Translations under genes and position numbers: made by a program
Origin: Campylobacter sputorum subsp. sputorum
GTDB taxonomy: Bacteria; Campylobacterota; Campylobacteria; Campylobacterales; Campylobacteraceae
Reading direction: 5' to 3'
Assembly: GCF_008245005.1 (NCBI RefSeq)
Contig: NZ_CP043427.1
Location: 248,001-312,000 of the forward strand
Length of the DNA stretch: 64,000 bases
The notes under the pieces: generated by a model
Database searches by the model: none
What the model saw: the letters and a program-made list of their open reading frames with translations, nothing else
Told to the model about the DNA's origin: nothing
Shown: piece by piece, positions 64,000 through 64,000 of the stretch
How positions within the stretch are numbered: the first letter of the stretch is position 1
How the letters are laid out: each line of letters begins with the position of its first letter

Positions 64000-64000
64000 A

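Overview
This window is chromosomal DNA of a Campylobacter-type organism (Campylobacterota). It is strongly AT-rich, its visible promoters are extended -10 boxes mostly without a -35, and its gene blocks match the C. jejuni order from memory: def-clpP-tig/folE-fliI, pcm-nrdB, cstA with its small partner, flhB/motB-motA-polA-uvrA, trpE-GD-F-B-A, and cheX-like/fliN/ppx/ferredoxin. It is not C. jejuni itself, because it carries an RTX locus, an octahaem sulfite-reductase-like locus and several extra genes. The species cannot be fixed from this sequence.

Layout. (1) 1-9320, accessory: a giant RTX gene on the minus strand, built of near-perfect 627-bp tandem repeats, runs off the left edge and carries a one-base deletion in one copy. 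Directly upstream is a small membrane-protein gene that is duplicated about 1.8 kb away, with three small unknown genes between the copies. (2) 9590-13106: dnaG, a ThiI/MnmA-like PP-loop ATPase and miaA. (3) 13237-17404: a two-gene respiratory module, an MccA/SirA-like octahaem cytochrome c followed by a rhodanese-hexahaem-cytochrome b fusion, closed by a clear terminator. (4) 17491-21656: a short Sua5/YrdC protein, tRNA-Asn with a consensus promoter, a broken gene and a large Asn-rich EF-hand-like protein. (5) 21740-33036: housekeeping genes (purN, nnr, comM, def, a degenerate GGDEF gene, clpP, tig, folE, fliI, pcm, nrdB). (6) 33186-41315: ilvE, an SPFH protein, hisIE, two DUF2393-like membrane proteins, cstA plus its small partner, pldA, rpmA and rplU. 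(7) 41480-53573: cytochrome c peroxidase, flhB, motB/motA, polA, a uvrA fused in frame to a membrane protein, lrgAB, a cytidylate-kinase-like gene and a TauE/SafE transporter. (8) 53692-59595: the trp genes, interrupted by an opposite-strand MliC-like lipoprotein gene. (9) 59661-64000: a CheX-like gene, fliN, a membrane protein, ppx/gppA, a ferredoxin and a histidine kinase cut by the right edge.

How parts work together. The MccA-like reductase and the rhodanese-hexahaem-cytochrome b protein look like a complete menaquinol-to-periplasm electron route for a sulfur compound, made with one fused membrane protein instead of the mccBCD-type set. The RTX gene and the membrane gene whose stop overlaps its ribosome-binding site look translationally coupled. 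A glycine-zipper segment in the RTX N-terminus makes a secreted toxin with dedicated immunity proteins a reasonable, unproven idea. No secretion genes for it lie in the window.

Limits: all calls come from reading the sequence. No database search, structure prediction or transcript data were available.
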